64,000 nucleotides of DNA from Anaerobiospirillum sp. NML120448 (GCF_023050945.1 NZ_JALKIM010000013.1:1-64000); one strand, 5' to 3'; positions 28,701 to 37,783 are shown, counted from the stretch's first letter. The notes: generated by a model from the letters alone, not told the origin. A program made the numbers and translations.

Positions 28701-31134
28701 GTGCCTTGGCAGCAATAATAAGCAACTTACTATAAGTAGTGTAATTGCCACTTACTATCTTTACCAAAGAAGCCAAGGGAAAATTTTGTGTAGCTTCTTT
28801 AGGCTAGCTTATCTTTATGCTCTTAAAGAGGAGCAAAACATTGACCAGGCAAAGTTTGATCAAGTTTTTAAAGAACTATTGAAAGGTAAGGTAGAGAACT
28901 ATGAATGGCCTGATGATGAATTAATGTGCATTGACTTCTTTAAAATGCCTTTGAACCTAGCATTCGATAGCATTGTCTTTGTTCTTAAGATGGCTGAAAG
29001 TATCAAGGGCAACAATGTTTTGAGCTATCTTTGCTCTATATCTAAAGGGCACATTGTTCTTTTTGCAGGCGATTTAATCAGCGCCCAAAAAGATAAGTTT
29101 TTAGCCTTCATCAGAAACAAAGAAAATACCAAAAAATATGCAACAGTGAATCAACCTATAGAGAAAAGGAGAGCTTATTCTTATATTATTGCTTACTTTA
29201 ATGATATTACAGCACCTATTAGCGCTGCAAAAATTAACCAGAACGAATTCAATCTCTTTTTTAATGCAAGAACTAATTTACGCCGCATTCTAAAAGCTCA
29301 ATTAGCCTCTGAAAAGGCATCAGCCCTTACGCAATCAGTAGAGAACATTTGCAAGGATGCTACTGCTGATAGCAATATGCCCAATGATGAACCATTAGAT
29401 AGTAGGGCTGAGCTTTTTGCTGATATCAGAAAAAGGTTGGAAAGCTTTAGGGAAGAAACAGCTACAGCTGATAGCTTAGCAGTTGCAGAGCTCAATCAAG
29501 ATACTGCTGATAGCAATATGCTTAATGATGAGCTATTAGAGAGTGAGGATGAGCTTTATGCTGATATCAAAAAACAGCTGGAAAGCTTTAGGGAAGAAAC
29601 AGCTACAGCTGATAGCTTAGCTGAGCCCAATCAAGATACTGCCGCTCAGCCATCAGTTAAGAGTTGTGCGGGAGCTGCTGTTGATAGCAACATGCCTAAG
29701 GGTGATTCTGAGCCATATTCAGAGAGCCAAACTATGATGGGTAGTACTGAGGGTTCTGTGGGAGCTGAGGGATCTAATGATTCTGGGAGCATGCAGGGCA
29801 CCGAAGAGCAAACAGGTGATAATGGCTGTTTGGAGAGTTTAAGTTCTTTTGGTTGGTGCAAGACTGATGAGGTGGGGCAGCTGTGGGGTGTTTTGCCTAC
29901 TGATAGTAGCAACATGGTCGCACATAGTCTTATGAGCTACTATTATTTAGCAAAGGAAAAAGATCCTGAACACGTAGGGGATGCGGTGAAGTTTGCGTAT
30001 TTGCTGGCCTTATCCATCAATCCTATATGTGATCCGCTGTTAGCTAAAAGAGCAGTTTTAATGTTGCAACAAGGTATGACTCATGGCTTAAAACATGTAG
30101 AGATCCCGCTTATTACCTCAGGACTGTTAGAGATCACATCTTTAGATAGAAATACTCTATATGGTGCTATTAAGGTCTTGTATAAGACTTACATGCTGCT
30201 TAAGGAAAACTTAGCAAAAGATAGTGTATGTGATAAGGATATTGAGCTGATTTCTTACCTTCAACGCTCTTTTGTGGTTAATAATAAAAGCATTGCTAAT
30301 TTTCTTGCTCATATTGGTAAGCTGCATTTGTTTGAGGCGCACCATCGTTGCCCTTCAACAGAAGATATAGCAACTTTTGAGGTCATTTCTGAACTTAACA
30401 ACAATATCGACTTATTTAAAGATTCGGTGTTTAAGTTTGAGTATGACAACCAGCTGGCATTGCTTGGTAGAGATAAGCTGCTAAAGCATCCTTGGTATGC
30501 TCGCTTATTACAAAATGAGTATCCAGCTGATAAGCTCTCTACTTTGCTTTATGAGGCTGTAGGGTGCTGTAAGTTAAGTGAGGTATCAGCTCTTATCATT
30601 AATTACGCCCACTATATGGATAAAGTCCAAGGCACTAAAAGTGAAGTAATAAGTACTGTCTTTTTTGAGTCTTTATTGAGCTTTAACCATGCCTGGCAAG
30701 CAAGCTCTATAGTTGCAAGCTATATTGATTATAGAAGGCAACAAGACCAGCAAGACATTAGCTGTTTAGTGTCTTTGTTCAATAAAGATGCTATGCCCCT
30801 TAATCAATTTAGTGCTGGTGCCATATTTTCATTTGTTGCCTTGGGTATAGATGAAAACACCAGTAAAGATAATAGCTGGCTAAATTATTGTAAGTTTTTA
30901 ATTACCATAAACCACAATAAGATAACCAATTTGTTAGCAGATGAGGGCTTTAGGTTTTTCATAAATTATAGGGCAAATGCTAAGCAAAAGATGGCGTATG
31001 ACCTTATAGCTAAGCAACTTACAACCGCCGTTAGCCCCATCATCGACTATCAGTGGGATAGAGCTTCACTTGAGGTCTTAGACGATATCAATCTAAGCGA
31101 TACGACTTTGTTAAAGGACTTAGTAGATATTTAG
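25762..31134 (+). CDS. Giant OLD/YbjD-like TOPRIM protein with degenerate ATPase and low-complexity inserts
   Basis: 1790 aa. The N-terminus (LIECLNVKNYQSIGSWFF, NLHTGINLIGP) aligns with OLD-family ABC ATPases such as YbjD, but the Walker A loop reads GPMPNEHQ instead of GxxxxGKS, and I find no Walker B. A TOPRIM domain at about residues 710-800 is intact in outline: FVILVEGLSD with Glu717, GIAVVPFVSNGLLRYL, and VTDSDSGGKN with Asp770 and Asp772. Between and after lie long inserts rich in Ala, Pro, Cys/Glu/Gln or Thr (about residues 75-165, 610-670 and 933-975) and a tandem 47-residue repeat near 1200-1290. The last ~430 residues are helical and unrecognised. OLD proteins are nucleases, often in phage defence. 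The start at 25762 has GGGAG eight bases upstream and begins where OLD proteins do. Confidence 0.7.
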   Translation: MLIECLNVKNYQSIGSWFFNLHTGINLIGPMPNEHQLSFINACKLIDDLFSCELLEFNNFSYELKSKLIALLQDYQNAHEIAPAPTLQTTLAPITSSSLASSLPKANTCAPLAEQSSNQEPEQDSKCEQEHELECKCNCDCEHDCVDMPMQEQELLQRPNHKDDCEYANSEQVSFSSDLKNKAGELILALQPKLVFKLSMPFAWDALSSCDSLIIEISLSDKNSGHDRFSAEEDLHTDESINAENQAFLANHEMAYRCMFNDPRVVSHKILSKSNISEFCGFGALFNHDSRSVGQNQFKQDDVSLCKSLIRQLDLSTKVRVWASAANNNEAFALKEEQVITVCAMLKLMAKVSLLKDIAHSSEHFHSFKLFQSDFARASWPKLSQYESSNYLALNQLAQCTESQNDKVEYDQAVKEIALAIIEQYGDKLILPKQTDFISFNAPCSIITQEDNALLEQFAYDWAYHLISLEACFSSYHYPFNSFKELAIAKAVKIANAFMEDSEAFTSYNIADPKRANSLCQELIFCSQLETFKYFDIAHWCLIKPEGLYGEALQSLLPQNNSECTDSAEEAQAIFKKLAEKINSHQSSWWAQKMAERFALLNKGSGSNDGHDAPASMPEPMLAPVPAFETAPATVPELEPTYASMPVPAPAPAYVPKPEHADTDATCNFSLSKLRLNKYVSYSFTNTSKMVEECSAFYVYLIEHTNLLVSQFVILVEGLSDVLIFEAVAKRLGYDLKALGIAVVPFVSNGLLRYLDLLELLEIDYLVVTDSDSGGKNTYAELMPNPSNKLLSISNFRQVAAFNNLSANSPINRILNEVAPNTSLQAIKQVLHNSNIEGSWDHNCRVSYFLTLPDNDLEFHLLNNGCALNIISHCFLPCISANTDKFAQRCSNAAYNKFLGAIQDQIANLDREYDIKKEQLQNDISKFLSSVSIMTTLATADATATATTATATAGTAITTAADAIAVAQSSENAISNLIRECLGSNNKQLTISSVIATYYLYQRSQGKILCSFFRLAYLYALKEEQNIDQAKFDQVFKELLKGKVENYEWPDDELMCIDFFKMPLNLAFDSIVFVLKMAESIKGNNVLSYLCSISKGHIVLFAGDLISAQKDKFLAFIRNKENTKKYATVNQPIEKRRAYSYIIAYFNDITAPISAAKINQNEFNLFFNARTNLRRILKAQLASEKASALTQSVENICKDATADSNMPNDEPLDSRAELFADIRKRLESFREETATADSLAVAELNQDTADSNMLNDELLESEDELYADIKKQLESFREETATADSLAEPNQDTAAQPSVKSCAGAAVDSNMPKGDSEPYSESQTMMGSTEGSVGAEGSNDSGSMQGTEEQTGDNGCLESLSSFGWCKTDEVGQLWGVLPTDSSNMVAHSLMSYYYLAKEKDPEHVGDAVKFAYLLALSINPICDPLLAKRAVLMLQQGMTHGLKHVEIPLITSGLLEITSLDRNTLYGAIKVLYKTYMLLKENLAKDSVCDKDIELISYLQRSFVVNNKSIANFLAHIGKLHLFEAHHRCPSTEDIATFEVISELNNNIDLFKDSVFKFEYDNQLALLGRDKLLKHPWYARLLQNEYPADKLSTLLYEAVGCCKLSEVSALIINYAHYMDKVQGTKSEVISTVFFESLLSFNHAWQASSIVASYIDYRRQQDQQDISCLVSLFNKDAMPLNQFSAGAIFSFVALGIDENTSKDNSWLNYCKFLITINHNKITNLLADEGFRFFINYRANAKQKMAYDLIAKQLTTAVSPIIDYQWDRASLEVLDDINLSDTTLLKDLVDI
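29362..29640 (+). repeat. Tandem 141-bp coding repeat inside the OLD-like gene
   Basis: Copies start at 29362 and 29503 (spacing 141 bases, 47 codons), each beginning ADSNM and containing LYADIKKQLESFREETAT-like sequence. A third, partial copy starts near 29680 with VDSNMPKGD. The copies are acidic and probably helical. Confidence 0.85.
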
Positions 31135-31291
31135 CACCAGTGCTAGCGCCAGCCCCTGCGCTTTTATAGCGCCTGTGCTGGCACTACAAGGCACTGCACG
31201 GCACAGCACAGGCTTTTACGGTAGTTGAGGGCTGGAGCGACCGCAGGATAGATGTGGGGCAATTTGATTGTAAGAGGGCAGGAGAAATAGT

Positions 31292-31666
31292 ATGGATGGC
31301 GATAAGTTAAGCTCAATGAGTAATGTTGAGGAGATAAGTTTCAATCAAGAGCAATTTGAGCTCTACTTAAATTATTGTGAGCAGTTGGAGGCCTTGCAAA
31401 GGGAGCATCATTTGGCCAAGTCCTTGGCTTTAGCCAAGATGAACTTTGCTTTGCGCTACGGCAAGTATTTAACTGACTCTCAGTTAGAGGACTTATTAAG
31501 CATTACTGCTGAAAGCTTAATCACTAGACTGATTAATCGCTACGGCAAGTTAAAATTGGCTAATCTTAATGCCCAGTATTTGCAACAATGCGATAGCTCC
31601 CAAATGTCTGAGTTTTTAGAGCAATTGTTTGCTGACATTATCCATTATTGGGGCACAAGAGAGTAA
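31292..31666 (+). CDS. Small hypothetical protein downstream of the OLD-like gene
   Basis: 124 aa, soluble, strongly helical and acidic at the N-terminus (FNQEQFELYLNYCEQLEALQ), then a basic helix and FLEQLFADIIHYWG near the end. No motif or family recognised. GGAG lies seven bases before the ATG, so it is likely translated. It starts 158 bases after the OLD-like gene with no terminator between, so the two may share a transcript; a role as partner or regulator is possible but not shown. Confidence 0.6.
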   Translation: MDGDKLSSMSNVEEISFNQEQFELYLNYCEQLEALQREHHLAKSLALAKMNFALRYGKYLTDSQLEDLLSITAESLITRLINRYGKLKLANLNAQYLQQCDSSQMSEFLEQLFADIIHYWGTRE

Positions 31667-32291
31667 TTGTGACTATTATTGCGAGCTCATCTTAGCAAAG
31701 TACAAGTAATGTGTACCCATAATATGCAATGCTTGCAAATTAGACCATTATTGTCATGGTCAAAGCTACGAAAAAACAGCTTAAGTTGCGCTGAGCTTGG
31801 CCGTGTAAAGGTATGCCCTGAGGCTGTTAGGTAATGTTTTTGTTTGGCATAAGGATGTTTGCCCTTAGGATTTTTGGTTTAGTGGGCTTGCCAGAGCTGG
31901 CTATTACAGGCCAAAGCCTTGGCATAGCCATAGCCATGGTCTAAGACATGGCTAGGCTATGGCTAGAATGAGCCTCTGTGGGCTACATTATTATTAGGAT
32001 GCAGGCATGGGTAGGATTGATTTTGGGGCAGGGCGATAAAAAAATAAGATCTTTGATAGGTTTTGCTACCAAAATTATTGCCATGAGTGGGGCAATAAAT
32101 TAGCATGATTAAAGTCTATCTATATAGAGGCATATGGGTAGATTCTAGGTATATATGCCTTAACTCTCTGTAATTGATAATACATCCACTACCATCTTTT
32201 CTTACTGAGTCCTTTAGTAGGAAAGCTAGGATTTCACTGCCTATTTTTTAGGTTCCTGTCTTAGTACATTTCCTTTAACTAAGGAGAAATT
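31667..32291. other. Intergenic region with a large inverted repeat
   Basis: About 625 bases. At about 31925-31965 TAGCCATAGCCATG faces CATGGCTAGGCTATGGCTA, forming a long stem with a five-base bulge. No T run follows. Otherwise AT-rich, with no gene recognised; it presumably holds the promoter of the TerB-like gene. Confidence 0.5.
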
Positions 32292-34025
32292 ATGTCTTCC
32301 TCAAGTCAAAATAGTCTTGTAGCCATTAATGATCTCTATGAGGGTAGTGTGTATGAAATTATCACTACTCATGGTAGTAAAGCTGCTAATAAGGCTTTCA
32401 TTGTGCCTAGCATTCCTGATAAGAAGATTAATGGAGCTATTAAGGGCGCAACCAACAATGCTATTGATGCCGAAGATGTCTATATGGTCATTGACCTTAC
32501 CGTTTTTGGCAGTGCTACTGACTGTTTACTATTCACTAAAGATTGTTGCTACATCAAAGAATTACTAGTTGATCCTATTAAATTGCCTTATGCCCAAATT
32601 AAGGATGCCTCCGAAAAAATTGTAGAAGAGCGTGATGACGATAAGGTCAAAACAAAGACCTTCTTGCATATTGAGCTTAAAAATGGCTATAGCCATGATT
32701 TTAACATCTATGATATTAATCCTAAGCATACCGCTAAGTTGTTGGCTTCTTTAGCAAACTGTGTTCAAAATACCTCTAAGGAGAGCTTGCAGGAGAGTGA
32801 AAACCTCATCAAGCGCATTCCATTAGAGGAAATGCCAGAAGATATTAGAATCACCTATGTTAAAGCCATTATTGCCCTGTTTATGGACGATGGTGAAATT
32901 TCTAGCGCAGAATTTGGTGAAATTTATGCCCTGATTGCTCGTTTAAACCTAAGCGCAGAAGTTAGACAGCAGCTAATATTTTTTAATGACTCTAAAGAGT
33001 CAGCCGTGGAGCTCATTAAAGGGGTATTGCCTAAGCTTGATGATGCTGCTAAGCAAGAGATTATCCACTCTTTGGGCAAAGACATGATCTATGTACTGGG
33101 CAAGACCTCTGATATTTCCTACCAGGATAGTCCTACCATTAGTGAGTATGTTAAGGCTTTTGGTATTACTCAAGAGCAAATACAGCTTTATTTAGACGCT
33201 ATTGCCTCTGATGAAAAGCTCTTTGACGACAATGTTGATGATGTGGGACTAGAAAACGGCATGAGAGCAGTGCTTTCAGGTGCTGCTGGTGTAGGTGTGC
33301 CTATTGCTGCCTTATACTTCTCTGGTTCTGTAGTAGGTTTATCAGCAGCTGGCATTAGCTCAGGTTTAGCTGCTTTAGGCTTTGGTGGCTTGTTTGGCCT
33401 TTCTGGCATGGTAACAGGTATTGGTGCCTTGTTGGTAATTGGCTATGGTGCTAAAAAGGGTGTTGATATCCTCTCTGGAAAGAGCGACATCGAAAAGCGT
33501 AAGAAAAAAGAGCTTATGCTGCACGCCGTATGCAATCAGCTTAACAAAACTATTAACTTAGTAATTGAGGATATTAGATTTTTCTCAGATCAATACCAAG
33601 ACATAATGGCGCGCTATGACTCTCAAAGTGCTGAGCTTGAGCAGACCATGGAAAGGCTCAAAAATATTATGACTCGTATTAATTATATGTCTAATAGTGG
33701 TTCCAGACTGGTGGATCGAGCCGATGATGTTAACCGTTTGGCCGTCAAGCAAGCTATTCCACGCTTCTTGGATGAGGATCGCTTATCAGTATTAACTCAA
33801 GATGCCACCAAAAAGAAGCTCTATGGTCTCATTATTCAGTTCTATGAAAAGAGTGAGCAAGCAGATTCTGATGGCGAAATTAAAACTGTTTATAAGCTTA
33901 AAGATGATGTTTCCTCTGATGAGCTGGAGATGATCAAGAAAGGCCTTGAGAGTTTAGAATATTTCTCTGCCTCTAGTATGGCTATGCAAGGCTTCTCTAA
34001 GTTAAAGAAGAGCTTATTTAGCTAA
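32292..34025 (+). CDS. TerB-like protein with hydrophobic Gly-rich segment
   Basis: 577 aa. Residues ~1-165 form an alpha/beta domain that could be PH-like (strands around VYMVIDLTVFG and FLHIELKNGYSHDF). Residues ~180-300 resemble the TerB helical fold, with VKAIIALFMDDGEISSAEF as the acidic first motif. Residues ~318-390 are very hydrophobic and Gly/Ala-rich (SGAAGVGVPIAALYFSG, GLAALGFGGLFGLSGM), like a membrane hairpin or glycine zipper. A coiled-coil-like section (~430-470) follows. TerB-type domains sense or bind metal or membranes in stress systems; this architecture is not one I can name. AAGGAG lies five bases before the ATG. A terminator separates it from the next gene. Confidence 0.65.
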   Translation: MSSSSQNSLVAINDLYEGSVYEIITTHGSKAANKAFIVPSIPDKKINGAIKGATNNAIDAEDVYMVIDLTVFGSATDCLLFTKDCCYIKELLVDPIKLPYAQIKDASEKIVEERDDDKVKTKTFLHIELKNGYSHDFNIYDINPKHTAKLLASLANCVQNTSKESLQESENLIKRIPLEEMPEDIRITYVKAIIALFMDDGEISSAEFGEIYALIARLNLSAEVRQQLIFFNDSKESAVELIKGVLPKLDDAAKQEIIHSLGKDMIYVLGKTSDISYQDSPTISEYVKAFGITQEQIQLYLDAIASDEKLFDDNVDDVGLENGMRAVLSGAAGVGVPIAALYFSGSVVGLSAAGISSGLAALGFGGLFGLSGMVTGIGALLVIGYGAKKGVDILSGKSDIEKRKKKELMLHAVCNQLNKTINLVIEDIRFFSDQYQDIMARYDSQSAELEQTMERLKNIMTRINYMSNSGSRLVDRADDVNRLAVKQAIPRFLDEDRLSVLTQDATKKKLYGLIIQFYEKSEQADSDGEIKTVYKLKDDVSSDELEMIKKGLESLEYFSASSMAMQGFSKLKKSLFS

Positions 34026-34050
34026 GCAAGACGCTAATTTTTAATAAAGC

Positions 34051-34095
34051 AAAGAGCAATACTATAAGTTCATAGGTGGTATTGCTCTTTCTTTT
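34051..34095 (+). terminator. Intrinsic terminator after the TerB-like gene
   Basis: Twelve-base-pair stem AAAGAGCAATAC / GTATTGCTCTTT (34051-34062 with 34079-34090), then CTTTT. It lies 52 bases before the next gene, so it may attenuate rather than fully separate the two. Confidence 0.8.
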
Positions 34096-34146
34096 AGCGC
34101 CTGAGAAAGGGAAGCTGTTTGATGAGAATTTTCTAGAGGGCAAAAC

Positions 34147-35751
34147 ATGTTTTTTGACTTATTTAAGAAAAAACCAAACGTTTTGAAACAAAGCGAAGAC
34201 ATTATTAAGGTCGAGCATGATCGCTTATCTAAAACCACGGCTAATATTGGCAAGCTTCACCAACATGGAGCCATGATACGCCGTGCCCAAGATAATTTTG
34301 ATGACAGGGTTGAGCAGTTTAAGTGCCAGGTAGATGAAATAGAAAACTACCTTGATGCCAATCCTAATATGCGTTTTGACTCTCAGGTAGGTTCTGATAT
34401 GGAAGATACCATTAACGCATTAGAGGGCATGCTAGAGCGTCGTAAGAGCAAAGAGCTTGGGCAGGGAGAGAGCAAATATGATGCTATCTATAGGCAAAAG
34501 CGTAAGGAATACCAAGATCAATATATTGATGTTGATATTTTAGCTACCGATGGCTCTTTTGAAAGCTTGCACCAAAGTGCTGTGCAATATAGCGAGAAAT
34601 ACCAAGTCAATCTCAATGAAAATATTGCTAATTTGCTTAGTCCTCAGGAAAAGCGTGCTCTTCATGATCTTATCGAAAAAGATTTTAGGATTAAGAGGCC
34701 ACAACTTGATGGCAGCGACTATGTGCTGGCCGCTACCTGTGGACTTATTGCAGGTATAGTGGATGTGCTCTTTGTGGGAGCTCCTGGTGAGGGCGTATTG
34801 ACCAAAAAGGTTGATGATATGGTGGATAAAGCCGTTGAAGGCTTTGCTCGCTTGCATGGTTGGCCTAATGGAAAAAATATCGATGATATAGCTAATCCTA
34901 CCGCTAGTGCTATTGGCTTTTTAGAGCGTACCTACAAGGTCAATTATGATCAGAGCATTAGCACTCAAGTAGATAGAGCTTTCAATTTGAGCCCAAGCAA
35001 CCACCACCTCAAGAATTTAGCTCACTCGCCTGATTTAATTGGCTTATTTTTCTCCATCGTGGATCAATTTAATAGCACCTCTCATTTTGCCTCCAACGGA
35101 CAAATTTTTGTCATTGACACGCAAGAAATGGAGCTTAGAGGTACTACTTTAATCGGTAAAATCTTGTGTGGCATAGCTAATTGGTTTGGTCATCTTATGT
35201 CTGATGTGGCTGGCTCTTCTGGTGCGCAAAACCGAGGTAGTGGCATTCCAATACCATTTTTCAATTTAACCCAATTATTTGGTGGTTTTGGCGCTTTTGG
35301 TCAGCACAGGCAAGACTTTGCAACCATATGCTCTAAAGTTTTTGAGCAAGGCTATGACCTTCGCCATGGTATAGCTTTAGCCATTCCTGTCGCCATAGCC
35401 GAGGGCTTAGTACGATTAGTACGAGCTATTAAGCTTTTCTATATTGAAAAACAGCCTTTTGATCTGTCTTTGCTTTCTGACAATAATGCCGAAACTAGAC
35501 GTATGTTGTTAGTGGCTCAGGGCTCTTTATTAGCTGTTGATTTTACTGATGCTTTAATACGCTCTAAAGGTTCAATTGTTAACTTACTACTACGCACTAA
35601 CATCATAGCTTTGTACCGCTTTTCTTTCTTAGCTTTTCAAGAGGCTAGAAATTACTTACTCAAAGGTGGTATTGATGAGGACAAAGTGGATGAGTATTTA
35701 GATAAAGAGTACCGTAAGCTACTCAAAGACTTAAGAGCCTACGGCACTTAA
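34147..35751 (+). CDS. Large membrane-associated protein of an uncharacterised family
   Basis: 534 aa. Residues 1-190 are soluble, charged and partly coiled coil. A first hydrophobic stretch (YVLAATCGLIAGIVDVLFVGAPGEG, ~200-222, here split by description) is followed by motifs that look strictly conserved: SAIGFLERTYKVNYDQ, NHHLKNLAHSPDLIGLFF, and NWFGHLMSDVAGSSG then NRGSGIPIPF. Further hydrophobic helices follow (ALAIPVAIAEGLVRLV). I recall similar proteins of unknown role in gut Firmicutes, unverified. The His/Asp-rich motifs could be catalytic or metal-binding (inference). GAGGG precedes the ATG. Its place after the TerB-like gene suggests joint action. Confidence 0.6.
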   Translation: MFFDLFKKKPNVLKQSEDIIKVEHDRLSKTTANIGKLHQHGAMIRRAQDNFDDRVEQFKCQVDEIENYLDANPNMRFDSQVGSDMEDTINALEGMLERRKSKELGQGESKYDAIYRQKRKEYQDQYIDVDILATDGSFESLHQSAVQYSEKYQVNLNENIANLLSPQEKRALHDLIEKDFRIKRPQLDGSDYVLAATCGLIAGIVDVLFVGAPGEGVLTKKVDDMVDKAVEGFARLHGWPNGKNIDDIANPTASAIGFLERTYKVNYDQSISTQVDRAFNLSPSNHHLKNLAHSPDLIGLFFSIVDQFNSTSHFASNGQIFVIDTQEMELRGTTLIGKILCGIANWFGHLMSDVAGSSGAQNRGSGIPIPFFNLTQLFGGFGAFGQHRQDFATICSKVFEQGYDLRHGIALAIPVAIAEGLVRLVRAIKLFYIEKQPFDLSLLSDNNAETRRMLLVAQGSLLAVDFTDALIRSKGSIVNLLLRTNIIALYRFSFLAFQEARNYLLKGGIDEDKVDEYLDKEYRKLLKDLRAYGT

Positions 35752-35975
35752 AGCTCTTGGAAGCTCAGATTGCCACTCAGGCGCATGGCCCTCTCAGACC
35801 CATGGCCCTCTTAGCTTGCCGCTTGGCCTTGGCTCTTTTGGCTATCTTGAGAGGCCTAGTTCCCTGGACTCTCTTGACTTGCTTGGCTTTCTTGGATGGG
35901 GAAGTTTGTGAGGTGTTACGAAAATAGGGCAACCTTGATACGTAGGCACCACATGGGCTTGTCTATGGGAGTTGG

Positions 35976-36227
35976 TCAGTTAATTTTTCTTTCCTTCATT
36001 ACCTTACGGGCTAGGTCAAATAGCTTAAGGCTATCATCATAGATGAGTTTAATTTTGTTATCGTTTAAAGGGTCGTCAGGGTCGCATAGCAAAAAGCTTG
36101 GGTAGCCTATTATGCAATTTTCTTTATAGTGCTGAAATAACAGCGGTTTGCCATCATGGAGGCCACAATATATGGCATCATATGCAGGGCAGGAGTAGTG
36201 TTTTTCTAATTCCTCTGGGGTAAACAT
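35976..36227 (-). CDS. Small hypothetical protein
   Basis: 83 aa, soluble and acidic, starting MFTPEELEKHYSCPAYD and ending in a basic helix. It has features of a short ligand- or peptide-binding domain (GLHDGKPLLFQHYKE, IGYPSFLLCDPDDPLND) but no family comes to mind. AGAGGA lies six bases before the ATG, which supports translation. It is opposite in direction to the gene at 34147-35751. Confidence 0.55.
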   Translation of the reverse strand: MFTPEELEKHYSCPAYDAIYCGLHDGKPLLFQHYKENCIIGYPSFLLCDPDDPLNDNKIKLIYDDSLKLFDLARKVMKERKIN

Positions 36228-36277
36228 AGATTATCCTCTGTTGTTTAATTTTGGGTAAATATTACCCCATTATGAAA

Positions 36278-36311
36278 GAAAAAGGGCAGCTAAAATCAGC
36301 CGCCCTTTTTG
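36278..36311 (-). terminator. Intrinsic terminator of the permease operon
   Basis: AAAAAGGGC and GCCCTTTTT arms (36279-36287 with 36302-36310) with an inner helix AGC/GCT; T run on the minus strand. The arms make it usable in both directions. Confidence 0.85.
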
Positions 36312-36337
36312 ATTTAATTACATTTGTGATGAACTAA

Positions 36338-37783
36338 TTACATAGCATCAGCTTCTACTTGAGGAGCTGGGGCAGGAGCAGGAGCTGCTGCGCTATCTTG
36401 AGCCTCTGGCATGAATTGTACCTGAGGTGGGATAGCTTCATGGTGAATTTGAGTGTTACCAATAGCCTCTTGATTGGTAATAGGCTCAGGCATTTGATCT
36501 GGTGGGTTGCCCTTCATCGGATCCCAGCCAAAAGTTACTAAGTAAACGCCAAAACCAATGATGAAGGCAAAAGGAATGTGCCAGCCATAACGTAACCAGT
36601 TCATGAAGGAGCGGGCCTTAGGGAAGACGTTACATACGGCTACACCAGCTGAGGAACCGAACCAAATCATAGAGCCACCAAAGCCTACAGCATAAGACAT
36701 TAATGCCCAGTCATAACCACCCTTAATCAAGGTTAATTGAGTTAATGGGATGTTATTAAATACTGAGGACACGAAGCCAATAGCCATAGTGGATAAGATG
36801 GAGGCATCTGGTACTGAGTCAATAGGAACTAACTCAGCACAGAATACTAATGCAATCAAGAATACGGTGGACTCAATAGCAGTTAAGCCTTCACGGAAGT
36901 TAATCTTAACAAAAGGAGTACCAATTAAGATTGCAATCCAAATACCTAAAGCAGGGAACTCAAAGAAGTAGTTGAAAATAATAGCGCCAGCTAAGATTAC
37001 GCCCACTAATGCGATACGACGATTTTCAACTTTAACACCGCCCTCTGGCACAAAAATATCCTGAGTATAGCGATGTTGCTGACGAGCACCAAAGAAAGCT
37101 AATACTAAGAAAGCAGCAGTAGCAGGAATAAAGGCATGAGCTAAAACTAAAGGATCCTTACCATAAATCCAAATTAAGGTAGTGGTAGTATCACCTACAA
37201 CAGAGCCTGCACCACCAGCATTAGAGGCCGCACAGATAGCTGCAATGTAACCAATATGTACCTTGTTTTTGTATAAGGTAGCTGCCATAGAACAGCCAAT
37301 AATTGCTGCTGCAATATTATCCAAGAAAGTAGAGAGGATAAATACAAAAGCTAGCAAGGTCATGGCACCAAAGAGGCCATGAGGCAGGTAGCGAGGTAGC
37401 ACAGCAGGGAAGCGGGACTCTTCGAAAATGCTAGCTAAAATAGCAAAGCCAGGAAGCATTAAAGCTAGGTTTAAATAAGTGTTCCAAGAGCCTTTAACCC
37501 ATTGGCCATCTGCATTGGTATAGCCAATAAGCTTATGAATTACAGAGAAGCCATCAACAAATTCATACTTGTAAAAACACAAGCATAATAAACCTATAAT
37601 GGCAACATGCATGGTCTTATTGTAGAACACAGCAACGCCGAGCAAAATAAGACCAAAGATAATCATCTCATAGCGAATGCCATAGATGGTAGTAGTGGTG
37701 AAAATAGCTTCACTGGCAAAGGCAGGAGCCATGGACGCAAGGCCTAGCGCCACTAAGCTTAGAAATTTTAATAATAAGGGCAT
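36338..37783 (-). CDS. Ion-transporter superfamily permease (ArsB/NhaD-like)
   Basis: 481 aa with a cleavable-looking signal peptide (LLLKFLSLVALGLASMAPAF, then AS) and about 11 membrane helices. The motif TFLDNIAAAIIGCSMAA and the second-repeat SSVFNNIPLTQLTLIKGG are the paired half-site motifs of the IT superfamily, closest to NhaD sodium/proton antiporters, whose members also have N-terminal signal-like sequence. A citrate or dicarboxylate substrate is the alternative. The last ~60 residues are a cytoplasmic or periplasmic Pro/Gln/Ala-rich tail ending in APAPAPAPQVEADAM. AAAGG precedes the ATG. The second gene of an operon with the membrane protein at 37846-38589. Confidence 0.75.
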   Translation of the reverse strand: MPLLLKFLSLVALGLASMAPAFASEAIFTTTTIYGIRYEMIIFGLILLGVAVFYNKTMHVAIIGLLCLCFYKYEFVDGFSVIHKLIGYTNADGQWVKGSWNTYLNLALMLPGFAILASIFEESRFPAVLPRYLPHGLFGAMTLLAFVFILSTFLDNIAAAIIGCSMAATLYKNKVHIGYIAAICAASNAGGAGSVVGDTTTTLIWIYGKDPLVLAHAFIPATAAFLVLAFFGARQQHRYTQDIFVPEGGVKVENRRIALVGVILAGAIIFNYFFEFPALGIWIAILIGTPFVKINFREGLTAIESTVFLIALVFCAELVPIDSVPDASILSTMAIGFVSSVFNNIPLTQLTLIKGGYDWALMSYAVGFGGSMIWFGSSAGVAVCNVFPKARSFMNWLRYGWHIPFAFIIGFGVYLVTFGWDPMKGNPPDQMPEPITNQEAIGNTQIHHEAIPPQVQFMPEAQDSAAAPAPAPAPQVEADAM

